Positions 7,437 to 7,862 of a stretch of 7,862 nucleotides of DNA are shown piece after piece. The notes below the pieces were generated by a model. It was not told the origin of the DNA and made no database searches. It saw nothing but the letters and a program-made list of their open reading frames with translations. The translations under genes were made by a program, and so were the position numbers. Numbering within the stretch: position 1 is the first letter of the stretch; every line of letters starts with the position of its first letter. The DNA comes from Ignavibacteria bacterium (GTDB lineage Bacteria; Bacteroidota; Ignavibacteria; Tepidaquicellales; OLB5). Location: positions 1 through 7,862 of the forward strand of contig JAPUEV010000279.1 of NCBI GenBank assembly GCA_027492415.1, written 5' to 3'.

Positions 7437-7862
7437 TCAGTTATGAATATTGAAATCAACTCCAAGCACTCTTCTTAAAAATGCCGCTGCATTATTGTTA
7501 CCGTTAAACCTGTTTAATGGAACAGTAAGTAAAAAAACTTTTGGATTTGAAACAGCATCTTTAATGCAAACAGTTAATCTTGTTGTATCGTAAGTTGGAT
7601 TTAATGGCATCTTATAAATAACACGTGCAGTTGGTTTGTAGATAATTCCCCTTATCCTGTCAATTGTTGAGCTTAATGAAAGCTCCGGGTATGCATTATC
7701 ATATACTATAGTTGGAGTTGTAGAAAGAACAGTTATAGCCTGGTAATTTGTTAAGCTGTCAACAGGTGCAAATTCAACAGGATTAAAACCGGTTTCAATT
7801 GTATTTGGAAAACCTCCGGAAAAGAACAGTTTCCCGTTTGCAGCCAGGTAAAAAGGCAGTGT
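7437..7862 (-). CDS. Unrecognised protein, C-terminal 141 residues only (5' end outside window)
   Basis: An open frame enters at the right edge and ends in TGA at 7439-7437. The visible part starts LPFYLAANGKLFFSGGFPN, and ends VFLLTVPLNRFNGNNNAAAF followed by LRRVLGVDFNIHN. The pattern of a chain ending a hydrophobic strand, 'GKLFFSGG', a strand 'KVFLLTVPL', a short N-rich loop and a final helix 'AAFLRRVLGVDF' suggests the last part of an alpha/beta domain. I do not recognise the family and assign no function. Codon use and base composition match the neighbours. The stop is separated from the receptor ATG by one base, so it is almost certainly in the same transcript. Whether it is secreted cannot be judged without its N-terminus. 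Confidence 0.82.
   Translation of the reverse strand, partial: TLPFYLAANGKLFFSGGFPNTIETGFNPVEFAPVDSLTNYQAITVLSTTPTIVYDNAYPELSLSSTIDRIRGIIYKPTARVIYKMPLNPTYDTTRLTVCIKDAVSNPKVFLLTVPLNRFNGNNNAAAFLRRVLGVDFNIHN

Noticed and set aside
7436..7465. Upstream ATG giving ten extra residues (MELISIFITD) on the receptor
   Set aside because: It would overlap the preceding gene by about 29 bases and place an acidic stretch before the signal peptide; ATG 7435 fits better.

Overview
The window reads as a bacterial envelope and secretion locus with every recognisable gene on the minus strand. Gene order in the direction of transcription is: the C-terminal end of an unrecognised protein (7437-7862), a large TonB-dependent outer-membrane receptor (4595-7435), a PorV/PorQ-family outer-membrane protein (3345-4337), an NHL-repeat beta-propeller lipoprotein (2106-3212), and a secreted protein with OB-fold-like, fibronectin III and phospholipase-D-like domains (1-2086) that runs off the left edge. 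A receptor with a carboxypeptidase-regulatory-like N-terminal domain, a PorV/PorQ protein (type IX secretion family), AT-rich leaders without Shine-Dalgarno sequences and moderate GC content all point to the Bacteroidota/Chlorobiota/Ignavibacteriota side of the tree. Ignavibacteria is my best guess, from general resemblance only.

Two gene junctions are tight: 1 base between the unknown gene and the receptor, and 19 bases between the NHL gene and the PLD gene. The other two (about 257 bases after the receptor, about 130 bases after the PorV/PorQ gene) are packed with short repeats. These are two near-identical copies of a 20-base hairpin (ATTCCC-N8-GGGAAT), two opposed copies of a CTGAACTTGTT hairpin family, a four-unit octamer array and a 14/15-base tandem repeat. 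Each ATTCCC hairpin sits directly against the start of a gene whose best start codon is TTG. In both cases the hairpin is in frame with that gene, which explains the artificial N-terminus MDSRLRGNDK obtained if the upstream ATG is used.

A working model (inference) is a cell-surface module: the receptor handles outer-membrane uptake, the PorV/PorQ protein handles type IX export or surface attachment, the propeller lipoprotein serves as a binding scaffold, and the PLD protein is a secreted phosphodiesterase or nuclease. No catalytic residue of the two HKD motifs is missing. The left-most 63 bases (a run of 14 C followed, on the coding strand, by G/T-rich low-complexity sequence) look like a sequencing or assembly artefact at a contig end, although a phase-variable tract cannot be excluded. 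I found no tRNA, rRNA, CRISPR array, insertion sequence or convincing rho-independent terminator.
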